Source: Bacillota bacterium
GTDB lineage: Bacteria; Bacillota; Clostridia; Acetivibrionales; DSM-1351
NCBI GenBank assembly: GCA_023397905.1
Contig: JAEWSZ010000079.1
Location: 1 to 46,123, forward strand
Reading direction: 5' to 3'
DNA: 46,123 nucleotides
Positions 1-9,410 of the stretch are shown in pieces. The notes beneath the pieces are model-generated. The model was not told the DNA's origin. It saw only the letters and a list, made by a program, of their open reading frames with translations, and did no database searches. How positions within the stretch are numbered: the stretch's first letter is position 1; each line of letters begins with the position of its first letter. A program made the position numbers and the translations under genes.

Positions 1-1127
1 GGGCCGCCACTTCAACGGGGGGCGACGGCAGCAGCACAGACTCCGTCAAAGCTCAGATTGATAAAATGAGCCTGGAGGAAAAGGTGGGACAGCTGGTCAT
101 CGCAGGCGTTGACGGTTATGAAAACGATGAGCATTCAAAAGAGCTTATAGAGAAGTACCATGTGGGAGGCTTCATTTTCTTTAAGACAAATATACAGGGC
201 ACCACCCAGCTTCGCGGCCTTCTCAACTCCCTGAAGCAAACCAACGCTGCCGCAGGCAACACGCCGCTTTTCATGTCGGTGGATGAGGAAGGCGGCAGGG
301 TTTCCAGGCTGCCCGACGATTTCAAAAAGTTCCCCACCAATAAGGTGATCGGAAAGCGCAACGACAGCGCTCTGTCCGGTAAAATAGGAAAGATACTGGG
401 CGAAGAGCTGAGCGCTTTTGGTTTCAACGTGGACTTTGCACCCGTACTGGATATCAACAGCAATCCTGCAAACCCCGTAATAGGAGACAGGTCCTTCGGA
501 GCTACTTCTGAGCTTGTAAGCAAGCTTGGGACCGCAACCATGAAGGGGATACAGTCGCAGAATATAATTTCTGTGGTAAAACATTTCCCGGGGCACGGGG
601 ACACCTCGGTGGATTCCCACATAGGGCTGCCGGTGGTGAACCATGACCTGAAGAGGCTGGAAAGCTTTGAACTGAAACCCTTTGCCGCCGCAATAAAAAA
701 TAATGCCGATGCGGTAATGGTGGCCCACATATTATTTCCCGAGCTGGACGCCAAAAATCCTGCTTCCTTTTCCAAAGCCATTATTACAGACATACTGAGG
801 AACAGTATGAACTTTGACGGCGTGGTCATAACGGATGACTTTACCATGGGAGCCATAGAAAAGAATTACAACATGGGAGAGGCGGCGGTTAAATCAATAC
901 AGGCCGGCGGCGACATAGTTCTTGTATGCCACGGCTTCGACAAGCAGCAGGCCGTTATAAACGCACTGCTCACTGCGGCTGAAAACGGAGATCTGACGGA
1001 GAAGAGGATCGATCAGAGCCTTTACCGGATTTTGAAGCTCAAGCAGAAGTACTCTCTGGCCGATGAAACTGCCGGGCCCATAGATGCAAGAGGTATCAAT
1101 TCGGAAATTACCCAGCTGGGCTTCTGA
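1..1127 (+). CDS. nagZ: Beta-N-acetylhexosaminidase, GH3 NagZ type (5' partial)
   Basis: The reading frame is open to the left edge (frame beginning at base 3), so the N-terminus, probably a signal peptide or lipoprotein leader plus a Ser/Thr/Gly-rich linker, lies outside the window. The first internal Met is at 66. The visible part is a nearly complete glycoside hydrolase family 3 TIM barrel. It contains the NagZ signature KHFPGHG followed by DSH, which carries the His/Asp catalytic dyad of this family, and VITDDFTMGAI with the likely nucleophile Asp. Family members remove terminal N-acetylglucosamine from muropeptides or chitin fragments. An exported Gram-positive form acting on cell-wall turnover products is the likely role (inference). 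It converges on the yibF-like gene, and I see no clear terminator in the short gap. Confidence 0.9.
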   Translation, partial: AATSTGGDGSSTDSVKAQIDKMSLEEKVGQLVIAGVDGYENDEHSKELIEKYHVGGFIFFKTNIQGTTQLRGLLNSLKQTNAAAGNTPLFMSVDEEGGRVSRLPDDFKKFPTNKVIGKRNDSALSGKIGKILGEELSAFGFNVDFAPVLDINSNPANPVIGDRSFGATSELVSKLGTATMKGIQSQNIISVVKHFPGHGDTSVDSHIGLPVVNHDLKRLESFELKPFAAAIKNNADAVMVAHILFPELDAKNPASFSKAIITDILRNSMNFDGVVITDDFTMGAIEKNYNMGEAAVKSIQAGGDIVLVCHGFDKQQAVINALLTAAENGDLTEKRIDQSLYRILKLKQKYSLADETAGPIDARGINSEITQLGF

Positions 1128-1209
1128 ACTGTTCCCGGATATAAAAATTAAAATATTGCCAATGGGGTTCAGGAAGGCCTTGAGGCCGGGATCCCACCCA
1201 CGGATCTGC

Positions 1210-1986
1210 TTAACCTTCGGAACCCGGGCGGACGGGAGGCTTTGCAAACAGCATAAAGGTGGTAATGGCGGCGGTGACAGGGATTACAAGGATTATCCCT
1301 ATTCCGCCCGACAAGGTCTGAAATATCTCAGGCCCGAAAATCTTTGAATTGAATATACCGGACAGGGGATAATTGGACAGGCCCAGCCACACGATCACAG
1401 CCATAAAACCGCTGATATAGGCGAAAAGCATCGTATTTGCCATGGTTCCCAATATATCCTTTCCGATGTTCATGCCTGACCTGAACAGTCCGGCTTTACT
1501 TATATCCGGGTTGTTCAGCAGCATTTCATACATGGAGGAGGCTATTGAAATAGCCACGTCTATAATGGCCCCCAGCAGGCCTATGAGGATTTCACATATA
1601 AACAGCTTTGAAAAGTTTATATTTACATAATAGGAAAGATTGGAAACACTCACGGGGCCTTCGTTGCTGAAACCCTGAAGTCTGGCGTCGTTCCCCGTCT
1701 TGTAGGTAAGAAGGACGGTCAGGAGCACCACAATAAAAACCGACAGCAGGGAGGCCATAGTCTTCCTGTTGATCCCGTTAATGAAAAACAGTGTAACAGA
1801 GCTTATTACAATACACGCAAGGATCGTCACCTTTATGGGGTCAAAACCCAAGGTCATTATTTTCAGCATTCCGAAAAAGGTCCCGAAATTCAGCAATAAT
1901 ATAATAAAAGATTTTGTGCCCCTGTTTTCACCTATTATAACCATCAGAAAAAGTAAAATCACCAGCAATATAAATATTACACTCAT
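1210..1986 (-). CDS. YibE/F family membrane protein (short, YibF-like)
   Basis: A 258-residue, very hydrophobic protein with about six or seven predicted membrane segments and no soluble N-terminal domain. It matches the transmembrane half of the YibE/F family, with the shared stretch GAIIDVAISIASSMYEM that has a close counterpart in its upstream partner. The start ATG overlaps the stop of that partner in an ATGA arrangement, so the two are translationally coupled and probably form one complex in the cytoplasmic membrane. Family members are widespread in Gram-positives; transport has been suggested but no substrate is established. The substrate cannot be deduced here. Confidence 0.85.
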   Translation of the reverse strand: MSVIFILLVILLFLMVIIGENRGTKSFIILLLNFGTFFGMLKIMTLGFDPIKVTILACIVISSVTLFFINGINRKTMASLLSVFIVVLLTVLLTYKTGNDARLQGFSNEGPVSVSNLSYYVNINFSKLFICEILIGLLGAIIDVAISIASSMYEMLLNNPDISKAGLFRSGMNIGKDILGTMANTMLFAYISGFMAVIVWLGLSNYPLSGIFNSKIFGPEIFQTLSGGIGIILVIPVTAAITTFMLFAKPPVRPGSEG

Positions 1987-3161
1987 GGCTTGACTCCAAT
2001 CTTACGGCGCCCCAACAAAAATACCGATACGTACAATGTGATGGGAATGCTGATAACGATTCCGATACTGCCTGTGAGGGCGCGCACGATCTCCAGGGAC
2101 AAATGGTAATTGATTATGGTAAGGGCGGAATAGCCGTTTTTCATCCAGATCATAATAATGGGGATGCTTCCGCTGATATATGCAAATACAAGTATGTTTG
2201 ACATAGTGCCCATCATATCCTTTCCGATCTCTTTTCCGGACCTCATGAGCAGCTTTTTGTCTATGCCGGGATTTTTATCGTACAATTCCTTTATGGCCGA
2301 CGAAATTGATATGGCGATGTCCATGATCCCGCCAAGGGTACCTATGAGGATCTCTATAAAAAACAGCCGGCTGGGGTCGATGGACAGAAAATCCATCTCC
2401 TCGTAATAGATCCCTTTAGCACCGGTGACATGTATAATCAGTATGGCCATCAGCATGGTAAAAAGAGTCGCCGCCATTGTGCCGATTATGGCCGTATAGC
2501 TTTTCCTGTTCATACCGCTGACAATCAGGATCGAAAGGATGATGAACAGCAGGCTCGCCGCTGATGCCACCAGTATTATATTGTAATGCTGAATATATAA
2601 TTTTATCAATAAATAGGAAATAAGGATGTTGAAGAGGATGCTGACCAGAGACCTGAGGCCCTTATACCCTCCGCCCCAGATCAGCAGCAGGATGAAAACT
2701 ATTGCCGCATAGGCGATGTACTTATCCCGCTTTAAATCCAGTATTCCCGCCGATACAATCCCTTTGCCCGCATCGTCCCTGACTAGAATAAAAAGCCGGT
2801 CATTTACCTTGTACCGGGTGTCAAAGACCTGGGAATAAGTGGTTTTGTTGCTCAACTGTACCTTTTCGCCCTTATGGGGGCCATTTATTATTACGGCGCT
2901 TATCTGCTGGGTATAAACCTGCTCAGAATTGCCGTACAGGTCCTGCAGAGGTGTGCCCTTGACATCGGTAACGGCGGTGACCTTTGCTATTGTCCCATTG
3001 TAGAGACTTTCATCATGGGACACAAAAAAATAAACCGATATGCAGGCTGCCAGCAGGCAGGCCGAGGCAATCAGCCTGCGCCTGTACTGTGTATTTTTTA
3101 TAAGCGTATTTAATTTGTCAATAAAATTGCCGGTTTTATCTTTCGAAGGTATTGTCAGCAT
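1983..3161 (-). CDS. YibE/F family membrane protein (long, YibE-like)
   Basis: A 392-residue protein with one N-terminal membrane segment (about residues 28-47), an extracytoplasmic beta-rich domain (about 50-145), and then about seven membrane segments. The membrane half contains GGIMDIAISISSAIKEL, matching the downstream partner. This is the long architecture of the YibE/F family. It is the first gene of a two-gene minus-strand operon and overlaps the next by four bases. Its ribosome site is weak: the best match, GGAAGG, is rather far from the ATG. The promoter must lie in the divergent gap shared with the sensor kinase. The function of the family is not established. Confidence 0.85.
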   Translation of the reverse strand: MLTIPSKDKTGNFIDKLNTLIKNTQYRRRLIASACLLAACISVYFFVSHDESLYNGTIAKVTAVTDVKGTPLQDLYGNSEQVYTQQISAVIINGPHKGEKVQLSNKTTYSQVFDTRYKVNDRLFILVRDDAGKGIVSAGILDLKRDKYIAYAAIVFILLLIWGGGYKGLRSLVSILFNILISYLLIKLYIQHYNIILVASAASLLFIILSILIVSGMNRKSYTAIIGTMAATLFTMLMAILIIHVTGAKGIYYEEMDFLSIDPSRLFFIEILIGTLGGIMDIAISISSAIKELYDKNPGIDKKLLMRSGKEIGKDMMGTMSNILVFAYISGSIPIIMIWMKNGYSALTIINYHLSLEIVRALTGSIGIVISIPITLYVSVFLLGRRKIGVKP

Positions 3162-3214
3162 TTAAAATTACACAGGCCTTCCGTATCACATGGATTTTAA
3201 AAATAAAAACACGC

Positions 3215-3229
3215 ACTTACCGCGGGTAA
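3215..3229. repeat. Inverted repeat, possible operator
   Basis: CTTACCGCGGGTAAG is a perfect 6-bp inverted repeat around GCG, in the divergent gap about 54 bp upstream of the yibE-like start. It has no T run, so an operator is more likely than a terminator. No regulator can be assigned. Confidence 0.35.
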
Positions 3230-3343
3230 GAATAAGGCGTGAATAAACGGTACAATATATATGATACACCTGAAAAAAATTAAAACCAATACCCTTAACA
3301 TTATTTTCAAGGTTTTAAAAATGGGAAAAGTCAAATTAGTGAC

Positions 3344-3372
3344 TTGATTTATTTTTGATTCACATCTATAAT
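3344..3372 (+). promoter_or_regulatory. Sigma-A promoter for the two-component operon
   Basis: TTGATT (3344-3349) and TATAAT (3367-3372) are separated by exactly 17 bp. This gives a near-consensus vegetative promoter about 80 bp upstream of the sensor kinase start. No other good promoter is seen between here and the kinase gene. Confidence 0.7.
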
Positions 3373-3454
3373 GGTCACAAAAGTCATAAAACATTCTTAA
3401 TTTGAAACGCATAAATCAGTGCCTGACAAATCTAACCGATGGGGGAATAGTTTT

Positions 3455-5233
3455 GTGAAAAAAACCTTTTATCTCCGCCACAAATTATGGCTGTCCACAT
3501 TTTTATTATCTCTGGTCCCCGGCATTGTTATGTTAATGATAGCATATAAGCAGAATACAAGGGTCATGTATGACCGTGCCTGCGAGTCCAGCGTCAACAC
3601 AGTTTCACAGATAGGAAACAACCTGGAGTATATCATGGACGATGTGAGGGCGCTGTCTCTTTATCTGATCCAGAACAACGAAGTAAGAGCCTTTATGAAT
3701 TTCTCACCGGACATGCAGGGTGATCTCTATATGAAATATCAGACAAGCATAACGGATTCGCTGATGCATTTTGTGAGCTCCAAAAAAGTAAACAATTCAT
3801 GGTATATCAAGGGCTTCAAGGACGTGACCCTGGCTTCGTACGGCAATTATCAGTCGCCTGATAAAGAGGTGGTCGAGGTTGGTATGAAAAATAAGGGAAT
3901 GTATATATGGGTTCCGGATGTAATCGATTATACATATAAAAAAAATGTCAGAGCCTTTTCACTGATACGCCTGTTAAGGGACATCAATAATATTTCCAAC
4001 AACCTGGGTATAATAAAAATTGATATAAGAGAGGACGAAATAGCCGACCTGTACAGGGAGAAGACGGGAAATGCCGAATTGACCATTGTGGACAGCAATA
4101 ATATTGTCATATCTTCACTGAACAAGAATTCCATAGGGAAGCCCTTTAAAACCAAATTGGACACCGGCCGGCTGAATAGCAGCGGAGCCGGATATTACAC
4201 CCAGGAATATGAAGATGTTGATTATTTATATGCCTTCTACAATTTGAAGGACTACAATATAAGAGTAATAAGCGCAACTCCTGTCAGTACGCTGAAAGCC
4301 ACTTCAGGCATGCCCCTGGCAATCGGACTGGGATTTATTATAAGCTTGGTGTTCTGCACGGTTTTTTCCGGAATCGTATCCATTACCATACTGAATAACC
4401 TGACCAAGCTCCGGGTGTTGATGCAGAGCGTTGAAAATGAAAATTTTGATAACTACATAGAAATAAAATCCAACGACGAAATGCAGGAGCTGGCCGAAAG
4501 CTTCAACAGGATGTCGGAAAAGCTGAAATTCCTCATAACGGAGGTCTATGCCGGGAAAATAAAGCAAAGGGAAGCTGAAATAATGATGCTTCAGGCCCAG
4601 ATAGATCCCCATTTTCTGTATAACACACTGGATACCATATACTGGATGGCAAAGGTGGAAAAGGCCGACGAATCGTCGGAAATGATTATGGCGCTGTCAC
4701 AGCTTTTCCGCATGTCGACAAGGATAAAAAAACAGGTTATCCCCTTGCGGCAGGAAAGCGAATACCTGAAAAACTACATAGTAATCCAGGAGAAGAGGTT
4801 TAAAAACTCTATTGAGATAGAAATGAGCCTGGAACCGGATACGCTGGATTGTACCGTTGTAAAGCAGTGCCTGCAGCCCCTTGTGGAAAATGCAATCTGC
4901 CACGGCATAGAAAAAAACGGGGGCAGGGGAAGTATTAAAATAGCATCCCATATAGAAGGCGAACTTCTCATTATAACCGTAAGGGATTCCGGCGGAAATA
5001 TAGATTTAGACGAGATTGAAAAGCTGCTGACATCAAATGAAGAGGAAAACGAATATTTACGGGGCAGTAAAGGCTTTGCCATCCGCAATGTGAACGACAG
5101 GGTCAAAATATATTTCGGAAAAAATTTCGGACTTGAATATCGTTGTCAGGACGGCTGCTATACCGAAGCGGTCCTGACATTACCGGTAATAAAAAATGGA
5201 GGGCAAAAAAATGGTCAGGCTTCTGATTGCTGA
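3455..5233 (+). CDS. Sensor histidine kinase, YesM type
   Basis: A membrane kinase of 592 residues. A first membrane segment near residues 10-30 precedes an extracytoplasmic sensor region of about 250 residues (Cache-like by position). A second membrane segment near 285-305, a HAMP linker, a His_kinase domain with the phospho-acceptor in PHFLYNTLD, and a HATPase with LVENAICHG follow. The order is typical of YesM-family kinases that sense extracellular carbohydrates. I chose GTG 3455 because GGGGGAA lies seven bases upstream; GTG 3419, which adds 12 residues, has no ribosome site. The gene overlaps the next response regulator by 23 bases, so the pair is co-translated. It probably controls the ABC transporter operon that follows (inference from position). 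Confidence 0.9.
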   Translation: MKKTFYLRHKLWLSTFLLSLVPGIVMLMIAYKQNTRVMYDRACESSVNTVSQIGNNLEYIMDDVRALSLYLIQNNEVRAFMNFSPDMQGDLYMKYQTSITDSLMHFVSSKKVNNSWYIKGFKDVTLASYGNYQSPDKEVVEVGMKNKGMYIWVPDVIDYTYKKNVRAFSLIRLLRDINNISNNLGIIKIDIREDEIADLYREKTGNAELTIVDSNNIVISSLNKNSIGKPFKTKLDTGRLNSSGAGYYTQEYEDVDYLYAFYNLKDYNIRVISATPVSTLKATSGMPLAIGLGFIISLVFCTVFSGIVSITILNNLTKLRVLMQSVENENFDNYIEIKSNDEMQELAESFNRMSEKLKFLITEVYAGKIKQREAEIMMLQAQIDPHFLYNTLDTIYWMAKVEKADESSEMIMALSQLFRMSTRIKKQVIPLRQESEYLKNYIVIQEKRFKNSIEIEMSLEPDTLDCTVVKQCLQPLVENAICHGIEKNGGRGSIKIASHIEGELLIITVRDSGGNIDLDEIEKLLTSNEEENEYLRGSKGFAIRNVNDRVKIYFGKNFGLEYRCQDGCYTEAVLTLPVIKNGGQKNGQASDC

Positions 5234-6821
5234 GGATGAATATATTGTAAGGCAGGGGATCATCAACTCTATCGACTGGGAGTCCTTGGGCGTGGAGGTG
5301 TGCGGTGAGGCCGAGAACGGCGCCGTGGCACTGGAAATGGCCAAAAGGCTCAAGCCCCATATTGTACTTACGGATATCCGTATGCCCGTAATGGACGGGC
5401 TGGAGTTTGTGTCAAATCTGAAAATCTCCCAGCCCAACATAAAGGTAATCGTGTTCAGCGGCTATGACGATTTTTCATATGCCCTGAGGGCAATACGGTT
5501 AGGTGTTAACGAATACCTGCTAAAGCCTATTAACGTAGACGAAATCATCAGGATCATAACCGGACTGAAAAATAATATCGTTGAAAAGCTAAGCCAGCTC
5601 TCAAAAAAATATTACGCAGATCCCCTGCATCCCCAGAGACTGCCCCAGGTTCAATTTATCTACCTTATCAGGCTTTTTTCCTCGGTTTCCGTAGGCAGGG
5701 AGGCGGTGGACCATGCGGCTTCATTTGGGATAAACCTTCCGGGGCCGGAATATAAGGTTATCGTAGCCGATATAGACGACTATATACTTCAGGATGAGCA
5801 TTGGACGGAAAATGAGAGAGAGACAATGAAAGCGGCCATAATGAATATAATAGACGATGTTTTTAACGGAATGTGGGAGCCCACCGTTTGCTACGGGAAG
5901 GGCTGGGAACTGATCATTCTGTTGAGCGGAGAGTCAATTTCAGGGGATGTGGTGGAAAGCCTGTGCAATCAAGTCCTTGAATTCGTCAGAAAATTTATGA
6001 GTATCAGCCTCACCATAGGCATAGGCAGCAATTGTTCGGAAGTGGATGAATTGGGGCGGTCTTACAATGAAGCCAGGCTGGCGACAAAAAATAAATCCGT
6101 TGCCGGGAAAAATAAGATTTATAAATATTCGGATATTGAAAACAGGAATAATAACGTAAGCCTAATAGCAAGCTTTGGCTATGAAAAGGATTTGAATGCC
6201 GCGGTCAGAAAATTTGATACGGATTCCGTAAAGCTCGCTTTGGAACGCATTTTCTCAAAGTATGATGACAATGCGCTCAATTATGAAATGATAAAGGTGG
6301 AGTGCGTCAAGCTTCTGGTATCTGTTGCAGGAATCATAGAGGACATAGGCATTAACGTAAACAGGGTATATGGCGGATATTTCAACCCCGTGGAGAAAAT
6401 AGACAAGCTTGACACCGTTGAAGAATGTTCAAATTATGTTAAAAATGAAATTCTGAAGCTGATGGATCTGGTTGTGAAAGAAAAAAATGAAAATTACAGG
6501 ATCATCGTGAAAGAATCCATTGATTATATCAAAAAAAATTACACAAAGGATATTACTCTGGAGGAAGTGGCAAGAGAACTTTTCATAACCCCCAGCTATC
6601 TGAGCAGGGTGTTTAAAAAAGAAACCGACGTGAATTTTGTAACGTGGATCAACAGGTACAGGGTGGACAGGGCAAAGGAGCTGCTGAAAAATTTGTCTCT
6701 GAAGACATATCATATAGCTGAAATGGTGGGATATCATGACTACCGCTATTTCAATATCAATTTCAAGAAATATACGGGATTGACGGCCAAGGAATACAGG
6801 GAAGAGCTTTATTCAAAGTAA
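5211..6821 (+). CDS. Response regulator, YesN type (receiver plus AraC DNA-binding)
   Basis: A 536-residue regulator. The N-terminal receiver has the acidic pocket (AEDE), phospho-acceptor Asp55 in VLTDIRMP and Lys105 in LLKPI. A long middle region follows, and the C-terminal 100 residues are an AraC-type double helix-turn-helix with the signature ending in YFNINFKKYTGLTAKEYRE. ATG 5211 is preferred over ATG 5196 because GGAGGG (5199-5203) precedes it at good spacing and the protein then begins directly with the first receiver strand. It is partner to the upstream YesM-type kinase. The nearest target is the sugar transporter operon starting at 7062. Confidence 0.92.
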   Translation: MVRLLIAEDEYIVRQGIINSIDWESLGVEVCGEAENGAVALEMAKRLKPHIVLTDIRMPVMDGLEFVSNLKISQPNIKVIVFSGYDDFSYALRAIRLGVNEYLLKPINVDEIIRIITGLKNNIVEKLSQLSKKYYADPLHPQRLPQVQFIYLIRLFSSVSVGREAVDHAASFGINLPGPEYKVIVADIDDYILQDEHWTENERETMKAAIMNIIDDVFNGMWEPTVCYGKGWELIILLSGESISGDVVESLCNQVLEFVRKFMSISLTIGIGSNCSEVDELGRSYNEARLATKNKSVAGKNKIYKYSDIENRNNNVSLIASFGYEKDLNAAVRKFDTDSVKLALERIFSKYDDNALNYEMIKVECVKLLVSVAGIIEDIGINVNRVYGGYFNPVEKIDKLDTVEECSNYVKNEILKLMDLVVKEKNENYRIIVKESIDYIKKNYTKDITLEEVARELFITPSYLSRVFKKETDVNFVTWINRYRVDRAKELLKNLSLKTYHIAEMVGYHDYRYFNINFKKYTGLTAKEYREELYSK

Positions 6822-6835
6822 CGGCCGGCCATCAG

Positions 6836-6872
6836 AATAGGGGTGTGTAAAAAAACACATTCCTATTTTTTT
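6836..6872 (+). terminator. Rho-independent terminator after the two-component operon
   Basis: Arms 6836-6848 and 6855-6867 pair over 13 positions with two internal mismatches, around an A-rich loop, and run into T7. It separates the regulatory operon from the transporter operon. Confidence 0.75.
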
Positions 6873-6971
6873 AACTGTTTCTTAAATTTCAATTACATAA
6901 ATTTGTACAATTGCTACAAAAACAGCTCTGAAAGAGTATAAAAATTTGCACAAAAAGTACAAAATGTGTAA

Positions 6972-7000
6972 TTGTTCATAAGCACCAAAATACTTAATAT
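6972..7000 (+). promoter_or_regulatory. Candidate promoter of the ABC transporter operon
   Basis: TTGTTC (6972-6977) and TAATAT (6995-7000) have a 17-bp spacer, 62 bp before the binding-protein gene. The -10 is not ideal, as expected if an activator is needed. The AT-rich region just upstream (6890-6970) is where a YesN-type activator could bind. Confidence 0.45.
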
Positions 7001-7061
7001 TTTAGTATAACCATTACCTTAAAGCTTTGGGGTGTAAAAAAATAATTTAGGAGGTAATACA

Positions 7062-8426
7062 ATGAAAAAAAAGAGTAGCATTGTCATGGTCTTTTGTCTG
7101 GTTTTAGGTCTGATTGCAACAGGGTGCGGAAGCTCCGGCGTTGCCACGGGATCTTCCGGCGGTTCCTCGGGATCTGCCGCTTCGGCCGGGACGGGCAGCT
7201 CCTCCCAGCAGGAAAGCGCCGAATTGTCGGTCTTCGGAATGTTCAATACCCCTGACGCAGATGCCAACGCAAAGGCGTTTGATGCAATGAAGAAAAAGTT
7301 CGTTAATGATTTCCCCAATATAACATATAAGGAAGAGCAGATAGCTCATGATGAATACGAGACAAAAATGAAGACCTATGCGGCTGCAAATGAACTTCCT
7401 AACGTATTTGAACTGAAAGGCACCATGATACAGAGCCTTGTGGATAACAATCAGATAGTTGAAATAGATCCCATTATTTCAATGATACCTGGCCTGAAAG
7501 ACGGCTATAAAGCCGGCGTCTTCGATGACTTTACATATGCCGGCAAGAGCTATGCCGCCCCCTTCCAGATGGGCAACAACCATAATATTTTCTGGAATGA
7601 GGAAATATTCAAGGAATGCGGGATAGACTCTTTTCCAACCACCTGGAAGGACTTCCTGAGCGCAATTGATAAAATAAAAGCCAAGGGCTACGTTCCCATA
7701 GCAATGGGAAATAAGGGAAAGTGGGTCGCAGAATCGCTTATTTACAACACCATAGTGTACAGGTATGTGCCTGTTGACTGGTATTACAGTCTGAGAGACG
7801 GCAAGGGCGCAAAATGGACCGATCCGGATGTGGTCCAGGCAACAGAGGAATTCGCAAAGATGGCGAAAAACGGCACATTCAACAGCGACATGAACTCCAT
7901 TGACAATCTGCAGCAGCGCACTCTCTATTACAATAAAAAAGCGGCAATGTTCATTGAAGGCTTCTGGGCCGTAGACGCCGTATGTGCGGATGCTCCGGAA
8001 GATGTGCTCAAAGCCACCCATATAGCACAATTCCCTGCTGTGGAAGGTGCAAAGGGCGCAGGAAACGTAAACCAGGCGGCAGCAGGATGGGGATGGGCTG
8101 TGAGCTCCGGACTCAGCGATGCACAGAAAAAGGCGGCGGCAAACTTTTTGAACTATACTACGGGTGTTGACTATGCAAACCTTATTGTGGAAAACAGGGG
8201 CCTGCCGGCTTCCAAACCCACAAAGGTAGATCAGGCCAATATGCCCGAATTGTACAATGAACTCCTTAAATTAAACGACCAATCCGTATTTGCCCCCGTA
8301 TTTGACGTACAGCTTGCGCCAAATGTGGTCGACGCCCTTTATTCCAATATGCAGGAATTGCTGATCGGCTCCATATCGGCGCAAAAGTATTGCGAGCTGG
8401 CACAAAAGGAAATGGAAAAAAAGTAA
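7062..8426 (+). CDS. Sugar ABC transporter substrate-binding lipoprotein
   Basis: A 454-residue extracellular solute-binding protein of family 1 (carbohydrate uptake CUT1 type). A lipoprotein signal ends in LIATGC, so Cys22 is the lipidated residue, followed by a Gly/Ser-rich linker (about 23-45) and the two-lobed binding fold. It is preceded by a strong AGGAGG site, and it is separated from its permeases by a stem-loop that may favour higher expression of the binding protein. The ligand cannot be read from the sequence; the downstream dehydrogenases point to a sugar, polyol or cyclitol (inference). Confidence 0.92.
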   Translation: MKKKSSIVMVFCLVLGLIATGCGSSGVATGSSGGSSGSAASAGTGSSSQQESAELSVFGMFNTPDADANAKAFDAMKKKFVNDFPNITYKEEQIAHDEYETKMKTYAAANELPNVFELKGTMIQSLVDNNQIVEIDPIISMIPGLKDGYKAGVFDDFTYAGKSYAAPFQMGNNHNIFWNEEIFKECGIDSFPTTWKDFLSAIDKIKAKGYVPIAMGNKGKWVAESLIYNTIVYRYVPVDWYYSLRDGKGAKWTDPDVVQATEEFAKMAKNGTFNSDMNSIDNLQQRTLYYNKKAAMFIEGFWAVDAVCADAPEDVLKATHIAQFPAVEGAKGAGNVNQAAAGWGWAVSSGLSDAQKKAAANFLNYTTGVDYANLIVENRGLPASKPTKVDQANMPELYNELLKLNDQSVFAPVFDVQLAPNVVDALYSNMQELLIGSISAQKYCELAQKEMEKK

Positions 8427-8444
8427 TGCGTCAAATGCCATAAA

Positions 8445-8487
8445 GGTGATTATCCGGGCATGAGCCGGAGGCCATGCCCGGATCACC
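8445..8487 (+). other. Intercistronic stem-loop between binding protein and permease genes
   Basis: GGTGAT and ATCACC enclose a longer pairing of TCCGGGCATG (8453-8462) with CATGCCCGGA (8473-8482). There is no T run. Such hairpins after binding-protein genes typically stabilise upstream mRNA or partly attenuate transcription. Confidence 0.6.
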
Positions 8488-8519
8488 GGCAACTATAGAA
8501 GGAAAAGGAGTTGGAGACT

Positions 8520-9410
8520 ATGGCGGCTAAAAAATTGAAAAGCCCAAAACCTTTGACCTTTGTGCTTTTTCTTGGCCCTATATTGGGATTGTTTCTTTTC
8601 GTAGTAGTATTGCCTATATTTGTATCGGGATACTACAGCCTGTTTGACTGGACAGGCGGCAAAAATATGAATTTCACAGGCCTGGCCAATTATGTGGAAC
8701 TGGCAAGGGACAGGGAGTTCTGGCTGTCCGCCTGGAATAATATTCTGATAGTGATACTGTGTACCGTGGGACAGGTGGGACTGGGACTTATTGTTTCGTT
8801 TCTGCTTATTTCACGGGGTCTTAAGTTTAAAGAATTTCACCGGACCGTAATATTTTTCCCGGTTGTGGTATCCGCCATCGTTATAGGGTTTATATGGTCA
8901 TTGATGTACAACAAGGACTACGGTCTGATAAACTGGTTTCTGACTCTGATAGGCGGAAAGAATTTAATACATCCGTGGCTGGATAATCCCAGCTATATAA
9001 TATTTACCGTCTCGTTGCCCGTTGTGCTTCAGTTTGTGGGATTGTACATGATAATGTTCATGGGAGCCATTAAAAGCATTCCGGACGAGGTTTTCGAGTG
9101 TGCAAGCCTCGACGGCTGCAACGAAGCCCAGAAGTCCATTTACATAACTCTTCCCATGATATATGACACCTTTAAAGTCGCTGTTATGATCTGCGTGTCG
9201 GGCACCATGAAAATATTTGATCACATACTGGTACTGACAAACGGCGGTCCCGGAAAGAGCTCGCAGGTACTGGCGCTGTATGCTTACAATATATCCTTCG
9301 ACAGGATGAAGCTGAGTTATGGCAGTACCATAGCCATAGGGATCCTTGTCCTCAGCTTTATATTGACCCTGTCTTCAAGAGCGGCACTGGGGGGGAAGAG
9401 ATATGAATGA
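8520..9410 (+). CDS. Sugar ABC transporter permease, MalF/UgpA type
   Basis: A 296-residue integral membrane protein with six predicted membrane segments. It has the EAA-loop region typical of CUT1 permeases, here FECASLDGCNEAQKSIYITLP. ATG 8520 is chosen because AAGGAG ends nine bases upstream; the in-frame TTG 8511 directly abuts that site and is unlikely. It overlaps the second permease gene by eight bases. With the second permease it should form the channel of the importer. No ATPase gene is nearby, so a shared MsmX-like ATPase is likely to energise it (inference from Gram-positive CUT1 systems). Confidence 0.92.
   Translation: MAAKKLKSPKPLTFVLFLGPILGLFLFVVVLPIFVSGYYSLFDWTGGKNMNFTGLANYVELARDREFWLSAWNNILIVILCTVGQVGLGLIVSFLLISRGLKFKEFHRTVIFFPVVVSAIVIGFIWSLMYNKDYGLINWFLTLIGGKNLIHPWLDNPSYIIFTVSLPVVLQFVGLYMIMFMGAIKSIPDEVFECASLDGCNEAQKSIYITLPMIYDTFKVAVMICVSGTMKIFDHILVLTNGGPGKSSQVLALYAYNISFDRMKLSYGSTIAIGILVLSFILTLSSRAALGGKRYE

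Noticed and set aside
116..856. A 246-codon open frame on the minus strand opposite nagZ
   Set aside because: It is antisense to the catalytic core of a GH3 enzyme and has low-complexity Ser/Leu composition.
6890..6975. AAATTTGTACA and AAATTTGCACA stretches upstream of the ABC operon, resembling the R1 end motifs
   Set aside because: The match is limited to about ten AT-rich bases and lacks the ATTAATG part; more likely chance or part of a regulator site.
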